Positions 50,701 to 54,248 of a stretch of 64,000 nt of DNA are shown here, one piece after another; within the stretch, counting starts at the first letter, position 1; every line of letters starts with the position of its first letter. The stretch covers positions 54,959,612 to 55,023,611 of the forward strand of contig CM055095.1 of the NCBI GenBank assembly GCA_029204225.1, in the 5' to 3' direction. The stretch is from Diphasiastrum complanatum (Eukaryota > Streptophyta > Lycopodiopsida > Lycopodiales > Lycopodiaceae). Below the pieces are notes generated by a model, which saw only the letters and a list, made by a program, of their open reading frames with translations, did no database searches and was not told the DNA's origin. The position numbers and the translations under genes were made by a program.

Positions 50701-50879
50701 ACGACTCTCGGAGGTACAGTCCCGTCCACCGCAGCCGACCGCTGTTTAATCGCCTCATTCCCGCCTCGCTCCCTCCCATAAACTGAGCTTCTGTCATACA
50801 CCACGCCTAGTCCAATCCACCCTACAACTGCAGCTGCCGCGGATCCTCGCAGCAGCCGGCCTAGCTTCATAGCCCGCAT
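10490..50879 (-). CDS. SDP6: Mitochondrial FAD-dependent glycerol-3-phosphate dehydrogenase, full gene in five exons
   Basis: The enzyme oxidises sn-glycerol-3-phosphate to dihydroxyacetone phosphate and passes electrons through FAD to ubiquinone at the inner mitochondrial membrane. In Arabidopsis SDP6 is needed to use glycerol from seed oil. Exons 50516-50879, 49383-50191, 31123-31283, 12475-12733 and 10490-10798 join in phases 1, 0, 2 and 0 to 1902 nt (633 aa), close to the usual plant length of about 630. In order the protein shows an N-terminal targeting and hydrophobic segment (about 1-30), a Rossmann FAD site ([10 protein letters not shown]), the conserved motif around LIHGG-VRYLEK, a long FAD-oxidoreductase body, [11 protein letters not shown], and the C-terminal domain ending [10 protein letters not shown]. 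No stops or frameshifts, so it is probably functional. The boundaries come from frame continuity and my memory of the family, not from transcripts. Confidence 0.92.
10799..12474 (-). other. SDP6 intron 4 (1676 nt)
   Basis: GT donor at 12474 and AG acceptor at 10800-10799 (TTCTGCAG|AATG). Its 137-codon open frame at 10996-11409 has no recognisable domain, and I treat it as chance. There is a short ATC repeat near 11455. Nothing else is seen. Confidence 0.85.
12475..12733 (-). CDS. SDP6: SDP6 exon 4
   Basis: A 259-nt exon beginning with the last base of the split serine codon (TYR-S), then [15 protein letters not shown], the [19 protein letters not shown] segment, and [24 protein letters not shown]. 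Acceptor CCATCAG|TATGG (AG at 12735-12734), donor GCTCAA|GTAAGC (GT at 12474-12473). This is the C-terminal alpha-glycerophosphate oxidase-type domain. The reading frame runs on to 12316 only because the intron happens to be open. Confidence 0.92.
13942..14059. repeat. 59-bp tandem duplication
   Basis: Two head-to-tail copies (units starting at 13942 and 14001) of a sequence containing GGCCCAGCTAAACTCAAGC. They are nearly identical, so recent. Confidence 0.9.
14151..14195. repeat. (GA)n microsatellite
   Basis: A perfect GA run of about 22 units. Confidence 0.97.
15901..16350 (+). repeat. Copia A 5' LTR
   Basis: 450 bp, TGTCAGAAAT to CTTTCCTACA. Near its end lies a short CT-rich tract and a GGGCGCCC palindrome (16268-16275). 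It is directly followed by the primer-binding site. Confidence 0.95.
16351..16362 (+). other. Copia A primer-binding site (tRNA-Met)
   Basis: TGGTATCAGAGC, exact match to the usual initiator-tRNA-Met-complementary site of plant copia elements, with no gap after the LTR. The leader from 16363 to 17064 follows, with repeated GGGCGCC palindromes (see findings). Confidence 0.95.
17065..17905 (+). pseudogene. Copia A gag (stop at codon 4, frameshift in zinc knuckle)
   Basis: The expected ATG (17065) is followed at codon 4 by TAA. After it a 260-codon frame is open to 17886. It reads [20 protein letters not shown], then a UBN2-type gag body ([40 protein letters not shown]) and a Lys-rich tail with repeated [11 protein letters not shown]. 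The CCHC zinc knuckle is split: CKRYG in this frame, GHFIKDC in the next, so a one-base change near 17862 broke it. Confidence 0.88.
18000..18670 (+). pseudogene. Copia A GAG-pre-integrase and truncated integrase
   Basis: [20 protein letters not shown] is the standard post-protease copia motif. [17 protein letters not shown] is the pre-integrase domain. The integrase core starts [19 protein letters not shown] and [20 protein letters not shown], then is lost after about 18577, where unrelated sequence follows. The rest of the DDE core and the integrase C-terminus are missing. Upstream, the protease with its Asp-Ser-Gly site is also missing: gag tail runs into pre-integrase at about 17960-18000. 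Confidence 0.85.
19008..20026 (+). pseudogene. Copia A reverse transcriptase, one frameshift
   Basis: The first part reads [61 protein letters not shown] up to about 19258. The frame then shifts and continues [20 protein letters not shown] and [17 protein letters not shown]. The catalytic [11 protein letters not shown] is intact, followed by FYLGLEF and the connection domain to about 20020. Classic RVT_2. Confidence 0.92.
20030..20513 (+). pseudogene. Copia A RNase H, interrupted by a stop
   Basis: It reads [60 protein letters not shown], then [24 protein letters not shown] at 20349 follows, after which the same frame goes on [20 protein letters not shown] and [17 protein letters not shown] to about 20513. 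This is the whole copia RNase H and tail. Confidence 0.9.
20551..21000 (+). repeat. Copia A 3' LTR
   Basis: 450 bp, TGTTAGAAAT to CTTTCCTACA, preceded by the polypurine tract TTAAGGAGGG (20541-20550). About 15 mismatches to the 5' LTR and no length difference. Confidence 0.95.
21838..22225 (-). mobile_element. Ty3/gypsy reverse transcriptase fragment
   Basis: On the minus strand: [12 protein letters not shown] and LYLDHEKL near 22200, [11 protein letters not shown] near 22110, then [39 protein letters not shown] and NAS. This is the gypsy RT palm and fingers with drifted residues, stops and frameshifts. The catalytic YVDD region is lost. Sequence from 22230 to 22930 shows nothing recognisable. 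Confidence 0.75.
22930..23149. repeat. 110-bp direct duplication, diverged
   Basis: Two tandem copies (starting 22930 and 23040) share ACTTTGGGCCCTT and TACTTATAGTA followed by AATATATAAC. They differ by many substitutions. They appear to lie inside a copia 3' LTR that ends near 23281. Confidence 0.7.
23160..23645 (-). mobile_element. Copia fragment: zinc knuckle, polypurine tract and LTR edge
   Basis: On the minus strand, near 23635-23590, the phrase [15 protein letters not shown] is a copia gag zinc knuckle whose first Cys is not readable because of a stop. At about 23300-23282, TTCAAGGGGGAG is followed by TGTTGGAAG, a polypurine tract and LTR start like that of copia C. Only about 300 bp separates knuckle from PPT, so nearly all of pol has been deleted. 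The LTR would run left from 23281, but its far edge is not clear. The bases from 23650 to 24180 look like decayed gag on the same strand. Confidence 0.5.
24180..24621 (-). mobile_element. Old copia reverse transcriptase fragment
   Basis: The minus-strand reading gives [48 protein letters not shown] with a stop, then [20 protein letters not shown] and PMDPGLKLS. This is the RVT_2 catalytic region (here LVDD) and the segment after it. It directly abuts the truncated LTR of copia B, so copia B seems to have landed in, or recombined with, this older element. Confidence 0.75.
24622..24834 (-). repeat. Copia B 3' LTR, truncated
   Basis: 213 bp homologous to 29524-29734 with few mismatches. The inner edge (TGTTGAAATAAATG on the minus strand) is intact. 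About 180 bp of the outer part is missing at the junction with the older copia fragment. A 12-base C run (24835-24846; G on the element strand) is the polypurine tract. Confidence 0.9.
24850..25409 (-). pseudogene. Copia B RNase H
   Basis: It reads [77 protein letters not shown]. After a frame change near 25140 it goes on [59 protein letters not shown]. This is a complete copia RNase H with one frameshift. Confidence 0.9.
25416..26600 (-). pseudogene. Copia B reverse transcriptase, two or more frameshifts
   Basis: From right to left: acidic linker ([15 protein letters not shown]), then [52 protein letters not shown] stop or shift follows at about 26114, then [20 protein letters not shown]. 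Another shift near 25990 leads to [40 protein letters not shown], the catalytic [11 protein letters not shown], and on to [17 protein letters not shown]. Confidence 0.92.
26609..27913 (-). pseudogene. Copia B GAG-pre-integrase and integrase, open but with homopolymer insertion
   Basis: A 434-codon frame. [20 protein letters not shown] and [18 protein letters not shown] mark the pre-integrase; [15 protein letters not shown] holds the zinc-binding residues. The DDE core has [57 protein letters not shown] and [10 protein letters not shown] (normally QQNG). Between SVG and [12 protein letters not shown] a run of seven glycines is encoded by a 20-base G tract (plus-strand C 27315-27334), which looks like expansion of a short G run. 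Confidence 0.92.
27915..28005 (-). pseudogene. Copia B protease active-site segment
   Basis: The minus strand reads [20 protein letters not shown] and then TGA at about 27927. This is the retropepsin DSG motif of copia in its usual place between gag and pre-integrase. The pre-integrase frame starts in another phase, so a small indel separates them. Confidence 0.8.
28012..28922 (-). pseudogene. Copia B gag, one stop and a zinc-knuckle frameshift
   Basis: Starting at the ATG at 28922: [40 protein letters not shown], up to [13 protein letters not shown], then TAA at about 28532. The same frame continues [20 protein letters not shown] and [14 protein letters not shown], a Lys/Gly-rich segment and the knuckle [11 protein letters not shown]. 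There the frame slips before the last Cys (the following residues are only sensible one frame over). Confidence 0.9.
29329..29343 (-). other. Copia B primer-binding site (tRNA-Met)
   Basis: The minus strand reads TGGTATCAGAGCAGG, directly after the 5' LTR end TTTGTCA. The leader from 28923 to 29328 has no other feature. Confidence 0.93.
29344..29734 (-). repeat. Copia B 5' LTR
   Basis: 391 bp. On the element strand it begins TGTTGAAATAAATG and ends GGAATTTGTCA. Confidence 0.92.
31123..31283 (-). CDS. SDP6: SDP6 exon 3
   Basis: A 161-nt exon, too short for an open-frame list. It reads [20 protein letters not shown], then [19 protein letters not shown], then GGKWTTYR plus two bases of a serine codon. 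Acceptor GATCAG|GTTCGA (AG at 31285-31284), donor AGAAG|GTGAGT (GT at 31122-31121). It carries the end of the FAD domain: the SGIRPL and TGGKWTTYR motifs that are near-universal in this family. It joins exon 2 in phase 0 and exon 4 in phase 2. Confidence 0.92.
33120..34467 (+). pseudogene. hAT transposase (DUF659 and dimerisation domain), decayed
   Basis: In order, over several frames: [39 protein letters not shown] and [17 protein letters not shown] (RNase H-like DUF659 region, with the CAAHC-DL motif). Then [19 protein letters not shown] near 33575. Then [20 protein letters not shown] followed by [17 protein letters not shown] and [11 protein letters not shown] (C-terminal hAT dimerisation domain), and a charged tail to the G-run at 34438-34461. 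Intron-like gaps and several stops are present. The N-terminal BED finger is not recognisable. Confidence 0.75.
34438..34461. repeat. Poly-G run (24 bases)
   Basis: Uninterrupted G run near the end of the first hAT transposase frame. Confidence 0.97.
35003..35195 (-). pseudogene. LINE-type C-terminal zinc finger relic (zf-RVT-like)
   Basis: The minus-strand reading is [39 protein letters not shown]. This resembles the Cys-x2-Cys ... His-x4-Cys knuckle at the end of LINE reverse transcriptases (C-x2-C and H-F-x-F-x-C here). No RT domain is visible upstream on this strand. It may come from a LINE related to the one at 45-47.7 kb, but that is inference. Confidence 0.45.
36195..36264. repeat. 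32-bp direct repeat, two copies
   Basis: CCTTTCTGGTTCAGAGGTTG lies in both copies (36195-36226 and 36233-36264), which differ at about one base. Confidence 0.9.
36524..36571. repeat. (TA)n microsatellite
   Basis: About 24 perfect units. Confidence 0.97.
37231..37780. repeat. Tandem array of conserved hairpins, period about 180-190 bp
   Basis: Type-1 hairpins have outer stems ATTAG/CTAAT (37234/37256), ATTAG/CTAGT (37426/37448), GTTAG/CTAAC (37605/37627) and ATCAG/CTGAT (37730/37748). Inner stems are GGCA/TGCC, GGCACG/CGTGCC, weak, and GGC/GCC. Between them lie two type-2 hairpins, AGCAT-GGAT-ATGCT (37357-37370 and 37538-37551). The core CAYGGAYNTG recurs in type 1 copies 1-3 and in both type 2. 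No coding frame is shared. Confidence 0.75.
38000..38357 (+). mobile_element. Copia LTR tail with CT tract, followed by a degenerate primer site
   Basis: GAATAAAAGCTTC (38029 on) precedes a (CT)n run (38097-38167). A segment containing GGTAGAGAAACT and AGAGTAGTC follows, then TGGTATCATAGC (38346-38357), one mismatch from the tRNA-Met primer site. The left part matches 63425-63505; the right part matches 47745-47870. This reads as the R-U5 end of an LTR whose CT tract has expanded. Its gag and pol are not seen because copia C is inserted at 38504. Confidence 0.45.
38097..38167. repeat. (CT)n microsatellite
   Basis: Perfect run, about 35 units. Confidence 0.97.
38504..39075 (-). repeat. Copia C 3' LTR
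   Basis: 572 bp, TGTGCACGG to TTTCCAACA on the plus strand. The polypurine tract on the minus strand is TTCAAGAGGGAG just before the LTR start. There are dozens of differences and an indel relative to the right LTR, so this insertion is older than copia A. Confidence 0.9.
39081..39480 (-). pseudogene. Copia C RNase H
   Basis: The minus-strand reading is [40 protein letters not shown] and [12 protein letters not shown]. After a frame change near 39270 it continues [20 protein letters not shown] and [21 protein letters not shown] complete but shifted copia RNase H. Confidence 0.88.
39549..40640 (-). pseudogene. Copia C reverse transcriptase
   Basis: From right to left: [52 protein letters not shown] near 40400, then a 188-codon frame [56 protein letters not shown]. 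The catalytic box reads [10 protein letters not shown] in place of the usual YVDD. Then [20 protein letters not shown], and after a break [20 protein letters not shown]. Two or more disruptions. Up to about 40925 an acidic and basic linker remains; 40930-41360 has no recognisable content. Confidence 0.9.
41364..43690 (-). pseudogene. hAT transposase segment with introns, inside copia C
   Basis: Reading right to left: EKVVQ (43690-43673), intron, [20 protein letters not shown] (from 43524), then shifted [20 protein letters not shown] and [20 protein letters not shown] (to about 43277). Then [20 protein letters not shown] and [20 protein letters not shown] (43118-42810). Then [20 protein letters not shown] (about 42705-42485). 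Then the dimerisation domain [33 protein letters not shown], stop, [18 protein letters not shown] and [12 protein letters not shown] (42325-42028). Finally an Asp/Glu-rich tail and stop at 41364. GT-AG-type junctions separate the blocks. The N-terminal half (BED finger) is absent. Confidence 0.85.
43691..44241 (-). repeat. Copia C 5' LTR, inner edge clipped
   Basis: 551 bp matching the left LTR from GCGGAAGCGC onward. The first few LTR bases and the primer site are missing at the hAT junction. The outer edge (TTTCCAACA, then CCTAG) is intact. Confidence 0.88.
45061..45141. repeat. LINE-like 3' end and (CT)n tract upstream of the LINE
   Basis: GTTAATAAAGCTTTCTTTC leads into (CT)n (45095-45141). 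The LINE itself ends ATTAATAAAGATCTTTC before its own CT tract, so this looks like the tail of another copy of the same family. Confidence 0.7.
45202..46368 (+). CDS. LINE ORF1-like protein (388 aa)
   Basis: Intact frame from the ATG at 45202. The first 130 residues are low complexity, with repeats of the phrase SGSSIS encoded by reiterated GGCAGCTCCATCTCCAGC-like DNA, and a glycine run from a 13-base G tract (45215-45227). Residues about 160-240 form a likely coiled coil ([37 protein letters not shown]). Residues about 265-388 resemble the RRM and C-terminal domain of L1 ORF1p: [74 protein letters not shown]. Such proteins coat the LINE RNA. Assignment rests on pattern resemblance. Confidence 0.65.
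   Translation: MARKRGGGGHSPPSPPRSSTSSSAADQPPAIAADQIVCSITTDQIACSIATERGTAVLASGSSISIAPGSSISSATDRSIASGSSISSAADQGTSIAVEQGTFVEQVTSSTFITNTSTSATDPSLSTSAVDPLTKVRDVHTPSPLPAHSSFLIPEIYTPAKSFEQYIFSYIEQIKNESTSLRKEMGQLQTIIQSMAAEREIMLTRITSLEAAISKQGEPTKIQELEEKIEQHKAETKSWASLFKEDAKEGTSSLNRVISATISEERMREYKSLNIRVRGVEDTNDPMNEAASFLSSTLSHHSDGLDRAWRTKRDPSTLTVRFTNLEERRATLKLRAKLRGTLIFMDDDLTPMQVADRKKAFSEAKALGKRVIYQDGRARYIDPPNPDK
46420..47568 (+). CDS. LINE endonuclease-like protein, catalytic Asp replaced
   Basis: The frame has no early ATG; it follows a TGA at 46414 and starts [11 protein letters not shown]. Endonuclease/exonuclease/phosphatase motifs appear in order: [14 protein letters not shown] (catalytic Glu), [20 protein letters not shown] (normally GDFNAR, so the metal-binding Asp is Ser), VVDYFMG, and [10 protein letters not shown] (catalytic SDH). 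A TGA at 47461-47463 follows KHLRYS. Beyond it the same frame reads [20 protein letters not shown] to a TAG at 47566; this is the Trp-Tyr-Asp...Cys link that precedes RT in LINEs. No RT follows. Confidence 0.7.
47663..47737. repeat. (CT)n tract at the LINE 3' end
   Basis: Perfect run of about 37 units. Its left neighbour is the LINE 3' UTR. Its right neighbour (47745-47870) matches the LTR-like flank of the CT tract at 38 kb. Confidence 0.95.
49383..50191 (-). CDS. SDP6: SDP6 exon 2 (main FAD-oxidoreductase body)
   Basis: An 809-nt exon in one open frame, from [18 protein letters not shown] to [12 protein letters not shown]. It holds most of the catalytic domain, including [21 protein letters not shown], the NNLTGKEF segment, [19 protein letters not shown], and [17 protein letters not shown], which is strongly conserved in GlpD-type enzymes. 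The acceptor AG is at 50193-50192. The donor is AAG|GTAATC with GT at 49382-49381. The open frame extends upstream to an ATG at 50225, but that part is intronic. No disruptions. Confidence 0.93.
50192..50515 (-). other. SDP6 intron 1, GC-AG type
   Basis: A 324-nt intron. On the minus strand the donor reads CGGAG|GCAATT (GC at 50515-50514) and the acceptor reads GGTATCAG|GTGTGAG (AG at 50193-50192). Only this pair restores HGG-VRYLEK. No GT nearby in the right phase does so. Confidence 0.8.
50516..50879 (-). CDS. SDP6: SDP6 exon 1 (targeting segment and FAD-binding motif)
   Basis: This exon carries the start codon. The ATG at 50879 gives [10 protein letters not shown]; a second in-frame ATG three codons on (50870) is equally possible. 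A hydrophobic Ala/Val/Gly-rich stretch at residues 12-27 fits a mitochondrial signal or membrane anchor. Residues from about 75 give [18 protein letters not shown], the dinucleotide-binding fold that holds FAD, followed by [20 protein letters not shown]. The frame stays open past 50516 into intron sequence (NFITIPQF), which does not match the family. The conserved text resumes exactly at the start of exon 2, so the exon ends at 50516 in phase 1. Confidence 0.9.
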
Positions 50880-51246
50880 CTCTCAAACAGCAAGCTTTAC
50901 CAATAAAGATCTACAAACAGTCTGAGATGCCATTTCTTTTCGATTTTGTCACAGCTTTGGTGATCAAAGCTTTCCGTCTCACTGTCAATAAACAGAGGTA
51001 GTTCAAAGACAAGGCATCCATTCAAGCTCAACTGCATCAAATCCAGGCACTTAACGTATCCAAAGTATCTACATGAGCTCAAAAGGTAGGATTTCAATGA
51101 AAATTGAGATCAAGAACCAAAACTCACTTTGCTTTGCTAGCTTTTGCGATCAGATCTAACTAGATATCGACTGAAATGCCTGAATCTTCAAATAATGATT
51201 GGAATTACGCTAATGTGCTGATCCGGAATCCCAACAGCACAAGGCG

Positions 51247-51279
51247 CTAGGGTTTTGAAATCAGACGAATTATATTATA
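51247..51279 (-). promoter_or_regulatory. Candidate SDP6 core promoter: TATA-like box and telo-box
   Basis: On the gene strand TATAATATA (51279-51271) is followed 16 nt later by AAACCCTAG (51255-51247), a telo-box-like motif common near plant transcription starts. A start near 51245 would give a 5' UTR of about 365 nt. A leader intron cannot be excluded. Confidence 0.3.
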
Positions 51280-52614
51280 CCGAGTTTCGTTGATAAACTC
51301 TCACGATTCCGCAAGATTTTGTGACAAAATCCTTCTCTGACTGCCAAACATCCTGCTCTGATCGCCTGCAGCTTCAAAAAAATTAACAAGCTCTCAGACT
51401 CGATCACCCGCCAGGTTTGGCACCTTGGATCGACGCCATCGCCAGATCAAACCACAGAGCTCTGATTTTTTCTCTCATAAGCTGCTTGAGAGGGAGGATC
51501 GAGGGGAAGGGTCACACAGCGGCGAGCATTTGACGGGTGACCAGATTCCCAAACACCAAATATGGCAGCCACATGACCTTGACGTTATAGCACTTACGCC
51601 ACTCAACAATAAATAGGCCACAACCCCTGCTTAAATGGAATTTTTTTTCATTTTTCAATGGTTCTTTAACTATACTTGATGAGCTGCATTTTTAGCGGAT
51701 TTTTCTTCTTTATTTTTAGCACATCTCGAGTCTCATGCACCACTTAGAAAGGAACCAACTCAATAAGTATTCACGATTTTTGGCATTGCCTTGCAAAATG
51801 CAATACTATGTGCTCCAATCGATTAATGGAGTGTATTTAAAAGTCCACATTAAAGTCAATGATCTCAATTATAAGAGTATGTCACATTGTTAAGGATTTT
51901 ACGTATTTGGTCAAATGCAAGTTGCATGTATGCTCATGCTTTGAATGCACTTTCCTAAATAAAAAACCATTCGAGTCTGTCTCTTTTTCTTGCATGCATC
52001 CTTGGGCCATCTACATGATGCACAAGCAACATTAATCAAATAGATAAAATTTACCTATTTACATTCACAAAATCATTTCATGTATGTTTCTTATTGTTGT
52101 CATATATATCTACTCATGCAATCTCAGTAAATGAGACAATAAAAGGAAATGCTAACCACTATGCCACAATTTCAAGACAATGACGATTTCAAAATCATTA
52201 ATTACACTGCATCCAATCTTAAACAATCACATTAGTTATTCAAGAAATTTGTGGAAATGTCTCTATGAGCACTTGCATGGTGTATGATTGCTATAATGCA
52301 AGAATAGGAGGTCAATAGCTTAATATAGGCTCCATGGGGATCCTAAGGAGAATATTTTCTCTTTGGAAAGAGAATATTTACCATGGAAACTCGCCCATCT
52401 CCCTATTGGAAATTCAGTTTCTTGAGCCAGGTTTCCTCTCCTCTCTTGTCACCATGGCATGGGGGTGAAGTGGTTAGGGTTTTGACTAGCCATTTTCTGT
52501 TCGTTGGGTGGTTTTGCTCCACATGTGCCCTTTTAGTTGTTTTGAAAGAGGATCTAGTCTGATCTTGTTAAGACGATTTGTACATCCTACCTACTATATA
52601 TAGTTGAGAGAGAT

Positions 52615-52616
<2 letters not shown>
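51280..52616. other. Upstream region of SDP6, nothing else recognised
   Basis: No coding frame with family motifs. A 63-codon plus-strand frame at 51425-51616 is not convincing. Confidence 0.5.

Positions 52617-52709
<93 letters not shown>
52617..52709. repeat. (CT)n microsatellite
   Basis: Perfect run of about 46 units. The Arg-Glu frame on the other strand is an artefact. Confidence 0.97.
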
Positions 52710-52712
<3 letters not shown>

Positions 52713-53065
52713 CACCACTTGGCGAAAAATTTGTATGTACGAGTGACCAAATGAACTTGGACCCAACTTAAAATAGTCATTAACTCTAATCTTACATGTG
52801 TAAAAAAATCATGTGAACTATATTTACAAGTTTGACCTCTAGAATGTCTAAAATGACCAAAATAGATATGTACTAGTTCATAATTTTTCACAATGTCCAA
52901 GCTTCTAACAAGAAAAGTAGAACTACTGTGCTACTATACTGTGGGTCCGATCAATGAATTAGGACCAAATAGCCATTGTACTATATGTACAATGTTTTTG
53001 GTTTTGAGAAATACAATTGTTATGTGAGCTTGGTGTGGGAGAGTGCTTTCTAATGACTTGTGATT

Positions 53066-53404
53066 CTATTTTAAGCGAATTTTATCTTGGTAGGGATTGT
53101 ACACATTACACAGTAGTCGTTGAAGAGAGCTTTGGGAGACATCGTTTCTAAGAGTTCGGGGTTTACGGTGGTCAGAGAGCGAAAAGTGAAGCACCAGTGC
53201 ACTATTTCGGGCATACAGAGGCTTGCCAAGCTCAATAAGGTCTTTAGCATGTGCATAACAACAGACAGTGTCAAAATCAGGCAAAAACTGCAAATTAGTT
53301 TGTGGAAAAGACTGAGCGAGAGTTACAATTTTTTTCACAAAATCAACGATAATTTCACAGTCCGCGCACCATTTTGAATGTCGTAAGGACAAAGAAGTAG
53401 TCAT
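53066..53404 (-). CDS. Unidentified 112-codon open frame, possibly an exon or gene fragment
   Basis: The minus-strand frame reads SLRHSKWCADCEIIVDFVKK, LAQSFPQTNLQFLPDFDTVC, CYAHAKDLIELGKPLYARNS, LVLHFSLSDHRKPRTLRND and NVYNPYQDKIRLK. Composition is balanced and protein-like rather than repeat-derived, and it differs from the AT-rich DNA around it. I do not recognise the family. It could be an exon relic carried by a transposon, or chance. Confidence 0.3.
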   Translation of the reverse strand: MTTSLSLRHSKWCADCEIIVDFVKKIVTLAQSFPQTNLQFLPDFDTVCCYAHAKDLIELGKPLYARNSALVLHFSLSDHRKPRTLRNDVSQSSLQRLLCNVYNPYQDKIRLK

Positions 53405-53559
53405 TCTAGGCCACGGGCAAGATTAAGGTGAGCCTTCTATTTCTGTTGGCAAAAAGAAAGATAGATCTAAGCTAAATTGTTTCTATCTTGGAGTCAAAGG
53501 ACATTTTGCTAATGAATCTTTGTCACCTTCACTTGATATTGGACTTGAAGAACACACCA

Positions 53560-54240
53560 TAAGATAATCACAATGATTTGCTTGCCACCTTCATCACTTT
53601 GTTGAAGAATATAATTCACCCTCTTCTTGAAAACTTAAACTTTTTCAAGAGAAATTTTTTTTTCAACTTTTCATTTCATCATGTGTTTGCTTGAAGTTTT
53701 AATACACTTGAAGATTATATTTTGTTGTTCACTAACAGTTTCAAAGTTCAAATAATAACTAGATTACAAAATTTTTCCAAGCTTAATGTTATAGCAAACA
53801 TATGCTTTACAAACTCAAAGTCTTCACAAATCTTAACAAATTTAAGCTTTTAATAAAACTTTCAGTTGTTTTCTATTCTTAAGGCCTCCTTTTCTAAGAT
53901 TATAGTAAATATTTTAAGAAAAAAGACAAAAACAATTTCAAGTATTCTACAAATTATTTTTACAAGCTATAAATGTTTTTTTCTAGTTTGTCAACTTTAT
54001 GAAAAATTAACAAAATTCCAACTCAAACTAAGAACAAAGAAAATAAAAAAAAAAAAAACAACATCATTAAATGATCGCTTATAGCCATTGTAAATAGATA
54101 TAAGTGCTACAGATGAAGGCCAAAACCATAATGTAGAAAAAAATATGAAAATTTAAGCGTAACAATCAAATTTCATCAACCACTATTAAGAGAGAGAAAT
54201 TTTAATATAGTAAAAGGGATAGGAACATGTGTACATTGTA
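53560..54240. other. AT-rich stretch before the gypsy element, nothing recognised
   Basis: Poly-A and poly-T words, a 72-codon Lys-rich frame (53866-54084) without recognisable content. It may be decayed leader or gag of the following gypsy. Confidence 0.5.
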
Positions 54241-54248
54241 CATAAAAA

